Numbered from the stretch's first letter, positions 32,585-40,595 are shown. The stretch is 51,734 bases of DNA from an uncultured Dorea sp. (GCA_947388185.1 CANDQP010000005.1:1-51734), one strand, 5' to 3'. Translations and numbers: made by a program. The notes: generated by a model from the letters alone, not told the origin.

Positions 32585-33178
32585 TTACTCTTTCTTTCTG
32601 GGATATTCCACCAGTTTCCAATAGGACTGGCTGTAGCGGATTCCCAGGAAAAGCGGATGGACGCCGATATTATCATTCTTCATCCCGTCTACAGTTAGCT
32701 GATAGAGTGGTCTTGAAGGCTGTTCACTCTCCCAGAGTTCAAGGATTCTCTGTTTTGACTGGCAGATAACGGGAGAGTTCTGCTGACTGTTTCCCCATGC
32801 TATCACCACCTTGGAATCATCCGTAAGGTTTGAAAAGACAGTTTCCTTAATATAGTTCATATTTTCCTCATCCACGGTTAATCCGGCTAAAGAAAGTCGG
32901 CTCTGTGTCACCTGGGCAAACAGATTAATGACGGTGTATGAATTTAATCCCAATTCAGCAAGATGGTTCAAAAGATGGTTATTAGTGGAATCCTCCACAT
33001 AGCAATTTTCCTGTGTTCTGGTGGGGTATAATAAGATAAAGTATGCATGACTGCCTGTAATCCCTGTAATCTCTTTCTTAATGCTGTATGTTCTGTTCCC
33101 GTCCTCTGATGATAGTATCTCTGTTTTCACGGCTATTTCTGTTTTTACTAAGTTTTTTATGGGTTTTTCTCCTTTCAT
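32585..33178 (-). CDS. DUF1643-family protein
   Basis: 197 aa. FILLYPTRTQEN, then LNSYTVINLFAQVTQSRLSL and VVIAWGNSQQNSP follow the DUF1643 pattern (a loop after the first strand, a vNLf-p block, and vv-aWG). The family occurs mostly in phage, plasmid and island DNA, and its function is unknown. Here the first block has YPTRTQEN in place of the more usual NPSTAD, a divergent version. The gene lies alone, converging on XRE. An ATG near CCTTTCATTT on the + strand has GGAGA upstream. Confidence 0.7.
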   Translation of the reverse strand: MKGEKPIKNLVKTEIAVKTEILSSEDGNRTYSIKKEITGITGSHAYFILLYPTRTQENCYVEDSTNNHLLNHLAELGLNSYTVINLFAQVTQSRLSLAGLTVDEENMNYIKETVFSNLTDDSKVVIAWGNSQQNSPVICQSKQRILELWESEQPSRPLYQLTVDGMKNDNIGVHPLFLGIRYSQSYWKLVEYPRKKE

Positions 33179-33915
33179 TTTTTCGCTTAAAGAATGATGT
33201 AGTAATCAAATTTGTTTTATTTGCCAATTCCTTTCCTGAAAAATCGTGGTAATAGCTTTATTCTATGTACCCCCGTTCCTCATCCCCTCCTATAAAGGAC
33301 GGGGGCACAGAAAATCCGCTGTAATCTTTTTTTACTCATTCTCTTGGTGTTTAAGCATTATTACATAGAAATAATTTTAGATAAAAAACACATAATTATT
33401 TTCATAAGAAAATCATAGTTAAATTCGTAAGATATGTTTATAGAAAGTAGAATTTTAAGAAATGAATATGATAGCATAATAGCTGACGACGACGCTGTCG
33501 CCGTAGTTGTCGCCATAAGTGGAGGTATCATTGTAAATGACAGCAATCTTTTAGTAATAGAAGTAGTCAGTATACCAAAATGCATGATAGGCTGACTTGT
33601 TTTTTTAATGATTTATGAGGTAGGAGAGTGCCAGACAGTAGCCGTATACTTGCACCCATTCATCCTTAAGACGCCGTATTTTCCCTTACTTGAATACTGC
33701 CCCGTATCTGATTTTTCAGTGCAGAGAAAATTAAAAAAGCATAGCCGTAATAACCAAATTGGACCATGCTTTTTCAGCGGAATTTGGAATCAAGTATAAG
33801 AGAGAATATTTATCAATAGAGGATAGAAGAGTATTGGATATTAAAAAGGTGCAAAGTCTCTGATCATTCACGAAAGACTTTGCACCTTCTAGGTTTCTGA
33901 TGGTTTAGTTATTAA
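33179..33915. other. 737-bp stretch without a convincing gene
   Basis: A GC-rich hairpin lies at 33270-33305 (CCCCCG against CGGGGG with one bulged base, no U tract). The rest is A+T-rich. Several short frames exist on both strands, none with a good binding site or recognisable product. AAAAAGCAT and ATGCTTTTT near 33735-33775 could form a terminator-like stem. Confidence 0.45.
33846..33888 (-). terminator. Terminator of the 61-aa gene
   Basis: The arms 33846-33859 and 33875-33888 (AAGGTGCAAAGTCT and its complement) pair perfectly over 14 bp. On the minus strand TTTTTAA follows, so it ends leftward transcription. Confidence 0.78.
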
Positions 33916-34101
33916 TTACTCTGCATCTGTCAACGGCAGTTTTTGGTAAAGCTTACGTTCTATCAATTTGCGTTCAAATGCAATCTCTTGTAAAACGGGT
34001 TCGCAATTTTCCCTTTTTGCCACTCTCTCTAATCTGTCTAACAAATCTAACCTTTCAAAAAGATTGATATTTAACTTTTTTTCACCAGGCATATTTTTCA
34101 C
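33916..34101 (-). CDS. Small helical protein, 58-61 aa
   Basis: Starts at GTG 34101 or ATG 34092; neither has a clear binding site. The product is charged and almost all helix (LFERLDLLDRLERVAKREN, LIERKLYQKLPL). No family is recognised. A strong terminator follows at 33846-33888, supporting expression. It lies downstream of another small helical gene at 34170-34361, the two perhaps being co-transcribed remnants of a mobile element. Confidence 0.45.
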   Translation of the reverse strand: MKNMPGEKKLNINLFERLDLLDRLERVAKRENCEPVLQEIAFERKLIERKLYQKLPLTDAE

Positions 34102-34169
34102 ATCGCTTTTGATTATCGATGTGCCGCAAAGACAGTAAAAACAATGGTTTTGAAATGGAGCATACGGAA

Positions 34170-34361
34170 CTACTCTTTGATTTTATCCAGTTCGTTGAGA
34201 TTCACGCCTGCGATATTGAGCAATGCTTTCAGAGAGATATATTCCTCTTTCAAATCGGCGTATGTTTCTGGCGCATTTTCTTTTTTGGCCAATATCATAC
34301 GTCTTTGTACTTTTGCAAAATCATCAATAGCAGTTTTCACAATTTCAAGGTTGATTGGCAT
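34170..34361 (-). CDS. Small helical protein, 63 aa
   Basis: The ATG at 34361 has AAAGGTGGTGA just ahead. The product starts MPINLEIVKTAIDDFAKVQ and ends LKALLNIAGVNLNELDKIKE. It is two amphipathic helices with no catalytic motif. The look is that of small accessory proteins from integrative elements of gut Bacillota, but I cannot name a function. Confidence 0.55.
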   Translation of the reverse strand: MPINLEIVKTAIDDFAKVQRRMILAKKENAPETYADLKEEYISLKALLNIAGVNLNELDKIKE

Positions 34362-34657
34362 ATGCTCACCACCTTTTCATGTGCCATAGTAATTTGGTTC
34401 ATTCTATCTTCATGTAACCTCCGCTTAAACAGACTTCACATGGCTCTGCCTTGCAGAATGGAATTATCAGGGCTTAACTTCAAAAAATATCAAACCCTAC
34501 TGAACTTCAAACATCAGATTAATAATGTTCCGCCTAAACATATTCTATCAGAAAGCGCCAAGATCAGCAATAAGCGACTTCACGATCTTTGTAAACGAGA
34601 ACAACTAACAGCCGGAGCCTGACCTCAAGTGCTGCTCATCGATCCCCATGGACGATA
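34362..34657. other. Spacer with a possible decayed coding fragment
   Basis: No convincing gene. A + strand frame ending at 34622 carries SESAKISNKRLHDLCKREQL, which looks protein-like but has no start or recognisable partner; it may be the end of a lost mobile-element gene. Confidence 0.3.
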
Positions 34658-34680
34658 TTATCCACATATTCATTTTAACA
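34658..34680 (+). repeat. 23-bp direct repeat, left copy
   Basis: TTATC-x-ACATATTCATTTTA-x-CA occurs here and at 35376-35398, with two mismatches in 23 bases. The pair exactly brackets the toxin-antitoxin genes. Confidence 0.5.
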
Positions 34681-34691
34681 ATACCACGCTG

Positions 34692-35024
34692 CTACTTCAA
34701 TATATTTTCATAATCCTGTAAGTCGTGGTAGATGCCCGTAACAAATACCTGTTTGTCAACTATTTTATATAGCATAAAATAGTTGTGGCGTTTTAGATGG
34801 ATGGTTCGATAACCTAAATCCTGTAACTTTGGGTCATCACATAGCTTCAGGCTGCCCGCTATGCATGAAAGCCGTTTGATAGTTTCTCTCATATCCTGTT
34901 CAACGCTACGTGTTGCCTGTGGGTTTTCCAACTTAAAGAAAATATAATCAAGGATTTCCAGAATCTGCGTCTGTGCTTTATCCGTCAATATAACCTCATA
35001 ATCCGTATTTACGTTCCAACCCAT
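34692..35024 (-). CDS. ParE/RelE-type toxin
   Basis: 110 aa from the ATG at 35024; a longer frame reaches 35084. It follows the family plan: an N-terminal strand YEVILTDKA, helices with QILEILDYIFFKLENPQATR, then LGYRTIHLKRHNYFMLYKIV and a final strand VFVTGIYHDLQDYENIL. Such toxins cut mRNA at the ribosome or inhibit gyrase. The gene overlaps the antitoxin end by 29 bp, with GAGGTG spaced to this ATG, typical of coupled toxin-antitoxin pairs. Confidence 0.8.
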   Translation of the reverse strand: MGWNVNTDYEVILTDKAQTQILEILDYIFFKLENPQATRSVEQDMRETIKRLSCIAGSLKLCDDPKLQDLGYRTIHLKRHNYFMLYKIVDKQVFVTGIYHDLQDYENILK

Positions 35025-35256
35025 TAAACACCTCATCTGCACTGCGGTATTTCCCGTCCACAATTTCCTGCTCTGCAGTATCAATATCCCTCATAAAATC
35101 TTCCCGCGACAGGGGTTTGAGGAACTTGCCAACGGCTCTGTCCATGGCTTCCGACTCACGCCGTTGGAAGAGTTTTTGAGTCAAATTCTGGATTTCTAAT
35201 AGGTCCGTTTCTGGCAAGGCTTTCATCATGGAAACTGTATTCTCAAGAGTACTCAT
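34996..35256 (-). CDS. Antitoxin of the ParE/RelE-type pair
   Basis: 86 aa from the ATG at 35256 (another ATG at 35262 touches the AGGAG site). The N-terminal STLENTVSMMKALPETDLLEI suggests a short dimerising or DNA-binding part. The C-terminal KPLSREDFMRDIDTAEQEI through ADEVFNGLERKYG is a charged tail that would wrap the toxin. It is the first gene of the pair and is likely autoregulated with the toxin. Confidence 0.78.
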   Translation of the reverse strand: MSTLENTVSMMKALPETDLLEIQNLTQKLFQRRESEAMDRAVGKFLKPLSREDFMRDIDTAEQEIVDGKYRSADEVFNGLERKYGL

Positions 35257-35375
35257 AACCATTCTCCTCTCATATTCTTAAATGCTTTATAATCACATCT
35301 GGTTTGATTTTATTATAACATCTTATGCATAGAGTATAAACTATTTTTAGAAGATATTACAGCAATATAATAGTT

Positions 35376-35398
35376 TTATCAACATATTCATTTTAGCA
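35376..35398 (+). repeat. 23-bp direct repeat, right copy
   Basis: Right copy of the 34658-34680 repeat. Its last bases run into the start of a decayed fragment at 35400. Confidence 0.5.
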
Positions 35399-35399
35399 T

Positions 35400-35690
35400 A
35401 TGGATAATATGCTGGATGCCTCCAACATCATCTTCCTACCCTTAGCTTTTGTCCGTAGTGGGGGAGTCAGTACCGTAACTAACAATGCGGGTAGTATTGG
35501 TTATGATTGTTGGGATTGGTCACAAACCGCCTATTCTAACACTTACGCCTATCGTCTCAATTCTATATCTACATATGTTGGTCCATCCACCACTTACCAT
35601 CGTAGAGACACAAAACAGAGCGCAGCAGCCAGTTTATTGTTTCCCGCACGCCCTTTAGTAATAAGTATCCAGATTTGCCGCATCAAGTCT
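35400..35690 (+). pseudogene. Fragment resembling a FISUMP-type surface or tail-fibre repeat protein
   Basis: The frame gives SNIIFLPLAFVRSGGVSTVT then NAGSIGYDCWDWSQTAYSNT, AYRLNSISTYVGPSTTYHRR and SLLFPARP. The order LP-A--R-GG ... G-YW-S-AYSNT-AY-L ... RR ... RP is that of Fibrobacter-type paralogous (FISUMP) domains found in surface and phage-tail adhesins. Only the last 90 or so residues remain, several conserved residues are altered, and there is no binding site. It is a remnant, with a low-confidence family call. Confidence 0.35.
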
Positions 35691-36192
35691 CCAATATCTA
35701 CAGTCAGAACAACTCCATCCCCAAATACGCCTCATCCCGCTCATCCTGCGTGATTCCAAGGTAACTTTCCCATAATCCCCAGTTCCACCACTGCAGCATG
35801 AATAATCCTCCACGCTTGTATCCGGCTGATAGCTTTTGGCTCCTTACGGTTGTTAGCAAAGATATAAAAGCGAGCAACAGAAAATCGCCAAACAGCTTGC
35901 CGCGATTAATCACCAGACAAAAGCATATGATTATACATTTACTACAATCATTGAACGGCTGGATGATGCGATAGAGTTGATTACCGACTGCGGCTTGGTC
36001 CCGACGGGAAAGTGACGGCAGAGTTTGCTGAGCCGTTTGCTATGTTTGCAGAACCGATTAAAGATGAGTTAGCGCAGATAAATGCTGCCGCAGATAGCGC
36101 AGAAGTCCATGAGCATTTGCTCATGGACTTCCTATCTTCAATATCCAACCGCTTATCAAATTTTTTTGGTAAAGGTTGGAGTAACGACTTTT
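35691..36192. other. Decayed sequence between the island and tRNA-Ala
   Basis: No intact gene. On the minus strand a 69-aa frame (35704-35913) ends LQWWNWGLWESYLGITQDER and onward, which looks like a real protein tail. On the + strand KQLAAINHQTKAYDYTFTTI runs into ERLDDAIELITDCG near 35885-35995. CATGAGCAAATGC-type inverted sequence lies near 36108-36130 (GTCCATGAGCA and TGCTCATGGAC, a strong hairpin). It appears to be mobile-element debris next to the tRNA. Confidence 0.4.
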
Positions 36193-36268
36193 TGGTGGAG
36201 CATACGGGACTTGAACCCGTGGCCTCCACACTGCCAGTGTGGCGCGCTCCCAACTGCGCTAATGCCCC
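36193..36268 (-). tRNA. tRNA-Ala (anticodon GGC)
   Basis: Leftward sequence begins GGGGCATTAGCGCAGTTGG and ends with ATGCTCCACCA, CCA being encoded. A 7-bp acceptor stem with one G-U, a D arm with AGCGCAGTTGGGAGCG, an anticodon loop CTGGCAG and GGTTCAAGTCC in the T arm are all present. It lies at the right border of the A+T-rich island, with the 3' end facing the island, the usual orientation for integration at a tRNA. Confidence 0.95.
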
Positions 36269-36336
36269 ATATGGAGATTATAGCACAGATGAGAGCGCGA
36301 AGAAAGTAGAATTTTAAAACTTTTAGAATAAATTTT

Positions 36337-36813
36337 TCAGCAGACGACAATAATCTTACGCGGCGTAGTCTGGGGCGGAATGCTCCTTGTAGTAGTCGTG
36401 TAATATACGATCAGAGTCTGCGCCTCGAGGGAACAGTTATAAGGCTGGCCGTTTGATGTGACGATCTCGGTAGAACGTCCGATATTCAACTGCAGTGCGC
36501 CGTCGAGAGAGGTAAGGCTCCGGTCGAATTGCCCCGCATAGAGAGTTTCCTGCGGATTGCGCCGCCCAATGAATATGGCCTGGTATCTGGGCGGGAAGAT
36601 GAGCGGGATCGGAAGGTCGGCATCATAGAATGCCGTGACATTCATCCCGATCCGTAAGCGGACTTCACTGATCACATAGGTGTCGGGACTTACGATGAAG
36701 TTCTGGATCCCGTCTGAATTGCGGATCGTGATCTCCTGCATACAGCAATTGTTATCAAATTCGGAGATATTTTGTATCACTCCGTTTACAGGAATCAAAT
36801 TGGTTGAAGGCAT
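36337..36813 (-). CDS. Conserved hypothetical protein, 158 aa
   Basis: Start ATG 36813 with GGAGTG ahead; the frame runs on to 36933 but overlaps the upstream gene and lacks a site. The protein starts MPSTNLIPVNGVIQNISEF, has CCMQEITIRN, FIVSPDTYVISEVRLRIGM and PLIFPPRYQAIFI, and ends TRSIPPQTTPRKIIVVC. It looks like beta-rich small domains, perhaps OB-like, without signal peptide. I know of similar unannotated proteins in gut clostridia but no function. Confidence 0.65.
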   Translation of the reverse strand: MPSTNLIPVNGVIQNISEFDNNCCMQEITIRNSDGIQNFIVSPDTYVISEVRLRIGMNVTAFYDADLPIPLIFPPRYQAIFIGRRNPQETLYAGQFDRSLTSLDGALQLNIGRSTEIVTSNGQPYNCSLEAQTLIVYYTTTTRSIPPQTTPRKIIVVC

Positions 36814-36865
36814 AATAAACACTCCATTTTTCATTAGTATATGCAGGATACGGCTTAATGTGTGA

Positions 36866-37069
36866 TTAGTGATCTTCCGGTTTGATAGCGGCGGCCCTTG
36901 CGCCCGGCGGCAGGAAATGGTATAGCTCCTCATAGGATTCGAGCTCTTCTGCGGAAACCGGTTCGGAAGGGATCAGGCCGGTACAGTCCTGGGAAGAGGC
37001 AGCATTAGACAGATAATCATATTCGTCAATGATTTTCTGATTCTCTTTATCTATCTTCTTATCATTCAT
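36866..37069 (-). CDS. Small acidic hypothetical protein, 67 aa
   Basis: ATG 37069 has GGAGGA 10 bases upstream. The sequence is hydrophilic and acidic (EEYDY-type patches, SEPVSAEELESYEELYHFLPP). No domain is recognised. It precedes the 158-aa gene on the same strand and is probably in one transcript with it. Confidence 0.55.
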   Translation of the reverse strand: MNDKKIDKENQKIIDEYDYLSNAASSQDCTGLIPSEPVSAEELESYEELYHFLPPGARAAAIKPEDH

Positions 37070-37200
37070 AGCAATAAATCCTCCGGTTTATAAGTTTTAG
37101 TTTAGATTGTGTAGAAAAAGAAAAATATATACTGTATAATATTTCCATGTATTGAAGAAAAATGTAAAAATATATAATAAGGAAAGAAGGATGACAGTTT

Positions 37201-37926
37201 ATGAATATTGAAATTGATACCCATTCCCATACACTGGCCAGCGGCCATGCGTACAATACGATCCGTGAGATGGCGGCGGCCGCCGCCAATCGGGGGCTTA
37301 AGGGTCTTGCGATCACGGAACATGCAGTAAAGATGCCGGGAACCTGCCATATCTATTATTTTCAGAATCTCAGAGTGGTGCCAAGGCATCAGTGCGGGAT
37401 TGAACTCTTGCTTGGGACGGAGCTTAATATCCTGAACGAAGCCGGAGAGGTGGATCTTGCACAGGAAGTGTTAAGGGAGATGGATATCGCCATTGCCAGC
37501 ATTCATCTTCCATGTTATAAGGGAGAATATTCAGAGGAACAGATCACGCAGGCGTATGTGAATGCTATGCAGAATGAATATGTAGACATCATCGGACATC
37601 CGGACGACGGAAGGATACCGGTGGATATGGGAGTTCTAGCGGCAGAGGCGAAGCGGACGGGGACATTGCTGGAGGTGAATAACTCTTCTCTGCGTCCGGA
37701 AGGATTCCGGGTGAATACGATGGAGAATTGCCGCAAGATGCTTCTGGAATGTAAGAAACAGGGGACCATGGTCGTTCTGGGAACGGATTCCCATGTGGAC
37801 GCGGATATTGCAAATTACGAGTATGCATACCGGATCTTAGAAGAGACGGATTTCCCGGAAGAACTGGTTGCCAACACGACGCTTGCCAAGCTGAAATCGT
37901 CATTAAAACGAAATAAAAAGGTATAG
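37201..37926 (+). CDS. PHP-domain phosphatase (YcdX-like)
   Basis: 241 aa. Metal-binding motifs of PHP phosphatases are all present: DTHSHTLASGHAYNTI at residues 5-20, ITEHAVKMPGTCH, GTELNIL, ASIHLPC, IGHPDDGRIP and LGTDSHVDADI near the end. YcdX-like enzymes have a trinuclear zinc site and dephosphorylate small molecules; the physiological substrate is unclear. AGGAAAGAAGG precedes the ATG. The gene is followed 63 bp later by yerC. Confidence 0.88.
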   Translation: MNIEIDTHSHTLASGHAYNTIREMAAAAANRGLKGLAITEHAVKMPGTCHIYYFQNLRVVPRHQCGIELLLGTELNILNEAGEVDLAQEVLREMDIAIASIHLPCYKGEYSEEQITQAYVNAMQNEYVDIIGHPDDGRIPVDMGVLAAEAKRTGTLLEVNNSSLRPEGFRVNTMENCRKMLLECKKQGTMVVLGTDSHVDADIANYEYAYRILEETDFPEELVANTTLAKLKSSLKRNKKV

Positions 37927-37989
37927 ACTTTATAAATTCACTGTGCTAAAATGTAACAGTAGTGAAAGTGTTACGGAGGAAATGGTGCT

Positions 37990-38283
37990 ATGAGTAAGAA
38001 GATCAGGACGGAGGCGGTAGATTATCTGTTTCGTGCGATATTAAGCCTCGAGAACAAAGAAGAATGTTATACATTTTTCGAGGATATCTGTACGATCAAT
38101 GAGTTGCTGTCACTGTCGCAGCGTTTTGAGGTGGCGAAGATGTTAAGAGAGCGCAAGACGTATCTTGAGATCGCGGAGAAGACGGGGGCTTCTACGGCTA
38201 CGATCAGCAGAGTGAATCGTTCGTTAAACTATGGCAATGACGGGTATGATATGGTATTTGAGAGGATTAACAAGGAAGAATAA
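37990..38283 (+). CDS. YerC/YecD-family TrpR-related regulator
   Basis: 97 aa. It resembles the TrpR-like DNA-binding protein YerC: LSLSQRFEVAKMLRERKTYL followed by EIAEKTGASTATISRVNRSL, the helix-turn-helix, then YGNDGYDMVFERI. Length and motif match the Bacillota family closely. The effector and target genes are unknown in general. GGAGG lies 9 bases before the ATG. Confidence 0.9.
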   Translation: MSKKIRTEAVDYLFRAILSLENKEECYTFFEDICTINELLSLSQRFEVAKMLRERKTYLEIAEKTGASTATISRVNRSLNYGNDGYDMVFERINKEE

Positions 38284-38320
38284 GAGATTAAGATCAGGAA
38301 GAAATAAGACGGATAAAGCC

Positions 38321-38932
38321 TTATTTCTTCTTTTTCTCATGTACCGGTTCCGGAAGCTCGTCTATTAATTTCTCGATCAGCAGCTTCTTCACATATACAT
38401 CGAAGCTTAGTGAACAGATGAAGGAGAAGATCTGAAGATAATCCCGGTCCTCCTCATCTGCGTCAGGGAAGCTCTCGATAGCCGAATTGTAAGATCTGGC
38501 AACATCCTTCTGCAGCGTATCGATCCTTGACTTCTCAAGGCGGCAGATCTCTTCGTAGATGGAGGTCATATTGATCTCCTCTCCGGTATCAAAATACTTC
38601 TCCGTGACAGGATTCAAAAGAGTCTCGATATCCTTGATCGCCAGGATATTCTTGAAATAATAGATAAATATCATGACCAGGACATGTTCTTTGGAGTATT
38701 TCTTCTTGACTGGAGGAGGAAGGAGATTATTCTTGGCATAATTGTTGATCATGGTCTTGGTCAGGATCTTGTCTTCCTCGTGACGCTTGGTGGAGCGAAG
38801 CTGCTCCTCCATGAAAGTGGTTACCTGATCCATGTACAGGTCTATATTCGGAATATCGCGCGGACGTACATATTCTATACGTGAAATGCTGGACAGAATG
38901 CTGTTGAGCATGTCCTTTGTATTAATTGTCAT
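38321..38932 (-). CDS. DUF1836 protein, predicted MerR-like regulator
   Basis: 203 aa from the ATG at 38932 with GGGGTGATATT ahead. The central KTMINNYAKNNLLPPPVKKK, then YSKEHVLVMIFIYYFKNIL, is the DUF1836 core, similar to the winged helix of MerR proteins. The C-terminal part is helical and ends in EKKKK. It is divergent from the MATE pump at 39048, with a perfect palindrome in between, so it probably controls that pump and itself. Confidence 0.8.
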   Translation of the reverse strand: MTINTKDMLNSILSSISRIEYVRPRDIPNIDLYMDQVTTFMEEQLRSTKRHEEDKILTKTMINNYAKNNLLPPPVKKKYSKEHVLVMIFIYYFKNILAIKDIETLLNPVTEKYFDTGEEINMTSIYEEICRLEKSRIDTLQKDVARSYNSAIESFPDADEEDRDYLQIFSFICSLSFDVYVKKLLIEKLIDELPEPVHEKKKK

Positions 38933-38955
38933 AATATCACCCCAATGCAACTATT

Positions 38956-38976
38956 ATATAGTTTTTAAAACTATAT
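38956..38976. promoter_or_regulatory. Palindromic operator between DUF1836 and MATE genes
   Basis: ATATAGTTTT and AAAACTATAT are perfect inverse arms around one T. A further ACTATAT half-site lies at 38995-39001. The site is 24 bp upstream of the DUF1836 start. Confidence 0.6.
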
Positions 38977-39047
38977 GACAAGGATTTTTTAAATACTATA
39001 TTAAAATTTAATATTTTATGTTATAACAAATAGTAAGGAGGGAGAAT

Positions 39048-40424
39048 ATGAATGCACTGAAGAAATTATTTGCTCCGGTTGATATGACCGTGGGTACACC
39101 CTGGGAAGATATTTTGCTTTTCACGGTCCCAATGTTGATTGGGAATATTGCCCAGCAGCTTTACAACACGGTAGACAGTGTTGTGGTGGGGAATTATGTC
39201 GGTGATAATGCGCTGGCGGCAGTCGGAAGCGCAGGACCGATCTTGAACCTTCTGATCGTGCTTTTTATCGGGATCAGTGTGGGAGCCAGTATTATGGTGT
39301 CCCAGTATTTCGGCGCGAGGAAACGGGAAGATCTCTCTGTTGCGATCGCGAACAGTATCGTGTTGACAGGAATCTCTTCTGTTATCGTTATGGTCCTGGC
39401 AACGGTGGCGGCAAGGCCGCTTCTGGTCCTGCTTAAGACGCCGGACAGTATCCTTGACTGGTGTACTTCCTATCTGAGGATCTTGTTCCTGGGCATTTCG
39501 GGTCTTGCGTTCTACAACATTCTAAGCGGGATCTTAAGGGGGCTTGGAGATTCCATCTCCGCACTGTGGTACCTGATCGTATCAAGTGTGCTGAATATCA
39601 TCCTGGATCTGGTCTTCGTGATACGGTTCGATATGGGAGTCAGCGGAGTGGCGCTGGCGACAGTGATCGCGCAGGCAATCTCAGCGGTGTTATGTCTGCT
39701 TAAGTTAATGCGGATGAAGGATTTGTTTGATTTTAAGGCGCGGTATTTTAAACTGACCAGACAGCATGGATACAATATTATCCGTCTGGGGCTTCCGTCC
39801 GGCATCACCCAGGCAATCATGTCCATGGCGATGCTGGTGGTACAGTCACTGACCAACAGCTTCGGCGAGCAGTTTATCGCATCGAACGTGATCGTCATGC
39901 GTGTGGACGGCTTCGCTATGCTGCCGAATTTTTCCTTTGGTACGGCTATGACGACTTATGCCGGACAGAATGTGGGTGCGCGTGCCTATGACCGTGTGAC
40001 GCAGGGAGCAAGGCAGGGAACATTTATGGCGATCGGATTCTCGGCATCGATCACTGCTTTGATATTGCTGTTCGGCAGGCATCTGATGGCGATCTTTACG
40101 AATACGGAGGATCTGGTGATATTGAGTATGAATATGATGCGCATCCTTGCCGTGGGCTATATCGCCATGGCGATCATCCAGAGCTTGTCCGGTGTGATGC
40201 GCGGCGCGGGAGATACGATGACGCCTATGTGGATCTCCATTGTGATGACCATATTCCTGAGGGTGCCGATCGCATATGGACTGGTCTATCTGACGAGAAG
40301 CGCAGAATTTCCGGGCGGACGAAGGGAGAGTATCTATATTTCACTTTTGATCTCATGGGTACTTGGAGCGGTCATTACCGGGATATTCTATAAACGGGGG
40401 AAATGGAGAGAGAAAGCGATTTAG
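39048..40424 (+). CDS. MATE-family efflux transporter
   Basis: 458 aa, 12 predicted membrane helices in two homologous halves. Family motifs include PMLIGNIAQQLYNTVDSVVV, GISVGASIMVSQYFGARKRE and ILSGILRGLGDSISALW in the first half, and GLPSGITQAIMSMA, NVGARAYDRVTQG and GVMRGAGDTMTPMW in the second. It is a Na+ or H+-coupled exporter of drugs or metabolites. The start has AGGAGGGAG. It is the intact counterpart of the broken pumps at 10388-11637. Regulation by the divergent DUF1836 protein is likely. Confidence 0.92.
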   Translation: MNALKKLFAPVDMTVGTPWEDILLFTVPMLIGNIAQQLYNTVDSVVVGNYVGDNALAAVGSAGPILNLLIVLFIGISVGASIMVSQYFGARKREDLSVAIANSIVLTGISSVIVMVLATVAARPLLVLLKTPDSILDWCTSYLRILFLGISGLAFYNILSGILRGLGDSISALWYLIVSSVLNIILDLVFVIRFDMGVSGVALATVIAQAISAVLCLLKLMRMKDLFDFKARYFKLTRQHGYNIIRLGLPSGITQAIMSMAMLVVQSLTNSFGEQFIASNVIVMRVDGFAMLPNFSFGTAMTTYAGQNVGARAYDRVTQGARQGTFMAIGFSASITALILLFGRHLMAIFTNTEDLVILSMNMMRILAVGYIAMAIIQSLSGVMRGAGDTMTPMWISIVMTIFLRVPIAYGLVYLTRSAEFPGGRRESIYISLLISWVLGAVITGIFYKRGKWREKAI

Positions 40425-40442
40425 ATTTTGTGTGCAAATCAC

Positions 40443-40471
40443 TTGAAATCCCGCTTCCAACGCGTTATAAT
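40443..40471 (+). promoter_or_regulatory. Sigma-A promoter of the riboflavin operon
   Basis: TTGAAA (40443-40448), a 17-bp spacer and TATAAT (40466-40471), just upstream of the FMN riboswitch. Confidence 0.78.
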
Positions 40472-40487
40472 AATCTACATGAATAGA

Positions 40488-40595
40488 GAATCTTCAGGGC
40501 AGGGTGTAATTCCCTACCGGCGGTACAGCCCGCGAGCCGCAAGGCCGATTCGGTGAGATTCCGAAGCCGACAGTATAGTCTGGATGGAAGAAGAT
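40488..40595 (+). promoter_or_regulatory. FMN riboswitch (RFN element)
   Basis: All conserved RFN blocks are present in order: TCTTCAGGGCAGGGTG, AATTCCCTACCGGCGGT, AGCCCGCGAGCC, GATTCGGTGAGATTCCGAAGC, CGACAGT, AGTCTGGATGG and closing AGAAGA. FMN binding would lower expression of the ribD-ribH operon. Two hairpins follow before ribD. Confidence 0.95.

Noticed and set aside
33361-33585. 74-aa minus-strand frame rich in Thr and hydrophobic residues
   Set aside because: No binding site and low-complexity TTTATASSSA stretch that mirrors repeated GACGACGACG-like sequence on the other strand.
33434-33595. 53-aa + strand frame (MFIESRILRNEYDSII and on)
   Set aside because: No ribosome binding site, no recognisable family, and a competing minus-strand frame; kept as unexplained spacer.
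34119-34622. 167-aa + strand frame in the island
   Set aside because: Most of it lies opposite the small gene at 34170-34361 and reads as implausible Cys/Phe-rich sequence; only the last 50 residues look protein-like, so it is mentioned only as a possible remnant.
40488-40595. Other riboswitch classes for the ribD leader
   Set aside because: Every conserved RFN block is present, so FMN is the only reasonable ligand class.
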